DNA of 23,440 bases from an uncultured Collinsella sp. (GTDB taxonomy: Bacteria; Actinomycetota; Coriobacteriia; Coriobacteriales; Coriobacteriaceae), in NCBI GenBank assembly GCA_959602645.1, contig CAUGTZ010000032.1, positions 1 through 23,440 on the forward strand. Reading direction: 5' to 3'. Within the stretch, counting starts at the first letter, position 1; each line of letters starts with the position of its first letter. Below, piece by piece: positions 21,887 through 23,440 of the stretch. The position numbers and the translations under genes are program-made. Below the pieces are notes generated by a model. The model saw only the letters and a list, made by a program, of their open reading frames with translations, ran no database searches and was not told where the DNA came from.

Positions 21887-23281
21887 ATGAAAACTGATGA
21901 TAAGGCCATTGCCGATGGCATTGTTGCTGCAGTTGGAGGCGTAGACAATATCAGGGCCGTGGGTCACTGTTCGACCAGGCTGCGTTTGACGCTTCATGAT
22001 AAGACCAAGGTCGATGAGAAAACAATCGAAGATATTGAGGGCGTCAAGGGACAATTCTTCGCCGGCGAACAGTATCAGGTGATTTTGGGCACCGGTCTTG
22101 TTAACCGTGTTTACGATATTGTCGCGGGCGAGAATCAGGGCGGTGTTAACACCGATATTAAGGCCGACCTGTATGCCGGCATGTCGCTCCCCAAGAAGCT
22201 CTCTCGTATTTTGGGCGATATCTTTATTCCCGTTATTCCCGTCCTGGTGGCAACAGGCCTTTTTAGCGGCTTCATTAACTGCATCAACTCGTTTGGCGTT
22301 CAGATGGACCCCAACGTTTTGACGATCGCGACCATTCTGATGAAAACTGCTTTTACCTTTCTGCCCGTGCTTATTGCATGGTCGGGCATGAAACAGTTTG
22401 GTGGTAGCCCCGTCATCGGCATCGTCCTTGGTCTCATGCTGGTGAACCCGCTTCTTCCTAACCCGAATGATGTGGTTAAGGGCACGGTTGAGGCAATCAC
22501 TTTCCATCCGTTTGGTCTTGAGTGGAATGTTGTAGGTTATCAGGGCTCTGTGCTTCCCGCTCTTGTTGTTGCGTATATCGCCGCAAAGACTGAGAAGACT
22601 CTTAAGAGCGTTGTTCCGGATGTTCTGGATCTTATCATCACTCCGTTTACTACGATCCTCATTGCTGGCTTGCTTGGCATGCTTGTTATTGGCCCCGTTT
22701 GCCAGACCGTGGAACACGCTGTTTTGGCTGCCGCGAAGTTCGTTATCGCGTTGCCGTTCGGTCTGGGCGGACTAATCCTTGGCGGAACGCAGCAGGCGAT
22801 TGTGGTTACCGGTATGCACCACATCTTCCTTGCGCTCGAAACTGACTATCTTGCTACCACCGGTTTCAACCCCTTCAATGCCATGATTTCCGGTGGCATT
22901 ATGGCGCAGGCTACCGCCGCCTTGGTTACCGGTCTTAAGGTAAAGAACCCTAAAAAGCGTGGCTTCTATATGGCTGCATCGCTGCCTGCATTCCTGGGCA
23001 TTACCGAGCCGGCAATCTTTGGCGTGAACCTCAAGTTTGGCAAGCCGTTCCTGTTCGCTCTTTGCGGCGGTGCCTGCGCTGGTTGGTGTGGCGCAATGCT
23101 TCATGCTGCCAGCACCGGTATGGGCGTTGCTGCTATTCCGGGAATCGTTACCTACCTGTACAGCCAGCAGGCCATCATCAACTACTTTATCATCCATGGT
23201 GTTGGCATCGCGGTTTCCGGTCTGCTCACTTGGTTCTTCTTTGACCCTAACAAGGCCGAACAGCCTGAGCTTGAGAACTAG
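21887..23281 (+). CDS. PTS EIIBC permease (glucose/sucrose/β-glucoside superfamily)
   Basis: The protein has 464 aa. The EIIB domain (1-~85) contains GHCSTRLRLTL with phospho-Cys28. The EIIC membrane domain (~105-455) has about ten helices and the GITEPAIFGVN signature of the sugar-binding loop. No EIIA domain is fused or encoded nearby, so a shared EIIA must phosphorylate it. The order EIIB-EIIC resembles sucrose, trehalose, N-acetylmuramate and β-glucoside permeases. The substrate cannot be read from sequence. AAGGGGA lies before ATG 21887. The remaining 159 bases of the window contain no gene or strong terminator that I can support. Confidence 0.93.
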   Translation: MKTDDKAIADGIVAAVGGVDNIRAVGHCSTRLRLTLHDKTKVDEKTIEDIEGVKGQFFAGEQYQVILGTGLVNRVYDIVAGENQGGVNTDIKADLYAGMSLPKKLSRILGDIFIPVIPVLVATGLFSGFINCINSFGVQMDPNVLTIATILMKTAFTFLPVLIAWSGMKQFGGSPVIGIVLGLMLVNPLLPNPNDVVKGTVEAITFHPFGLEWNVVGYQGSVLPALVVAYIAAKTEKTLKSVVPDVLDLIITPFTTILIAGLLGMLVIGPVCQTVEHAVLAAAKFVIALPFGLGGLILGGTQQAIVVTGMHHIFLALETDYLATTGFNPFNAMISGGIMAQATAALVTGLKVKNPKKRGFYMAASLPAFLGITEPAIFGVNLKFGKPFLFALCGGACAGWCGAMLHAASTGMGVAAIPGIVTYLYSQQAIINYFIIHGVGIAVSGLLTWFFFDPNKAEQPELEN

Positions 23282-23440
23282 GTTTTGTTTGATCGAACTC
23301 AGATGGGTATATCGTTCATTTCATGAGGCTTTGATGGCTCATAACCAATGAAGCGTGCTTTCCCTATACATACTCTTTTTAGATAGGTTGATTTCCGATC
23401 TCAGCCGAACACATTGAGCGAATAGGCCGTTCCCGCAGCT

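Overview
The window is a high-GC chromosome segment that looks like a gut Coriobacteriia (Actinomycetota), most likely Collinsella. The basis is codon use, a Gram-positive-type pel operon without outer-membrane genes, single-gene regulators and PTS genes, and a recurring intergenic repeat. The genus is inferred, not proven. No rRNA, tRNA or CRISPR array was seen.

Region 1 (1-5380) is an accessory, lower-GC island. It holds the broken 5' end of an IS256-type transposase. Next comes a two-gene module: a TIR-like (MTH538/DUF1863, ThsB-type) protein and a four-helix membrane protein. After that lie a decayed coding sequence, a probably 5'-truncated nuclease-like gene on the minus strand, and a tightly linked AAA-ATPase + RloB pair (RloAB/AbiL type). 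The ATPase-RloB pair sits between two direct copies of a ~90-bp repeat that carries a terminator-like hairpin. Together this reads as a small defence island. The TIR-like + 4TM pair is the best candidate for a poorly described system.

Region 2 (5381-16476) is one long operon with overlapping or nearly abutting genes. It encodes a Gram-positive Pel polysaccharide machine in the order pelD-pelE-pelA(deacetylase)-pelF-pelG, followed by a CotH-like lipoprotein, a VTC-domain (polyphosphate polymerase-like) protein and a DUF4956 membrane protein. PelD has a degenerate nucleotide-sugar epimerase/SDR-like domain at its N-terminus and keeps an RxxD I-site near its C-terminus, so the exporter/synthase is probably switched on by c-di-GMP.

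Region 3 (16510-19620) holds a cystathionine-synthase-like protein that has lost its PLP lysine, a small ModE/LysR-type DNA-binding protein on the minus strand, and guaB (IMP dehydrogenase) with a palindromic leader and a strong terminator. The IMP dehydrogenase matches the length and active-site numbering I recall for the Tritrichomonas foetus enzyme.

Region 4 (19693-23281) is a sugar-acid module: an RpiR-family regulator, an intergenic region rich in palindromes, a ManD/RspA-type enolase-superfamily dehydratase and a PTS EIIBC permease without EIIA.
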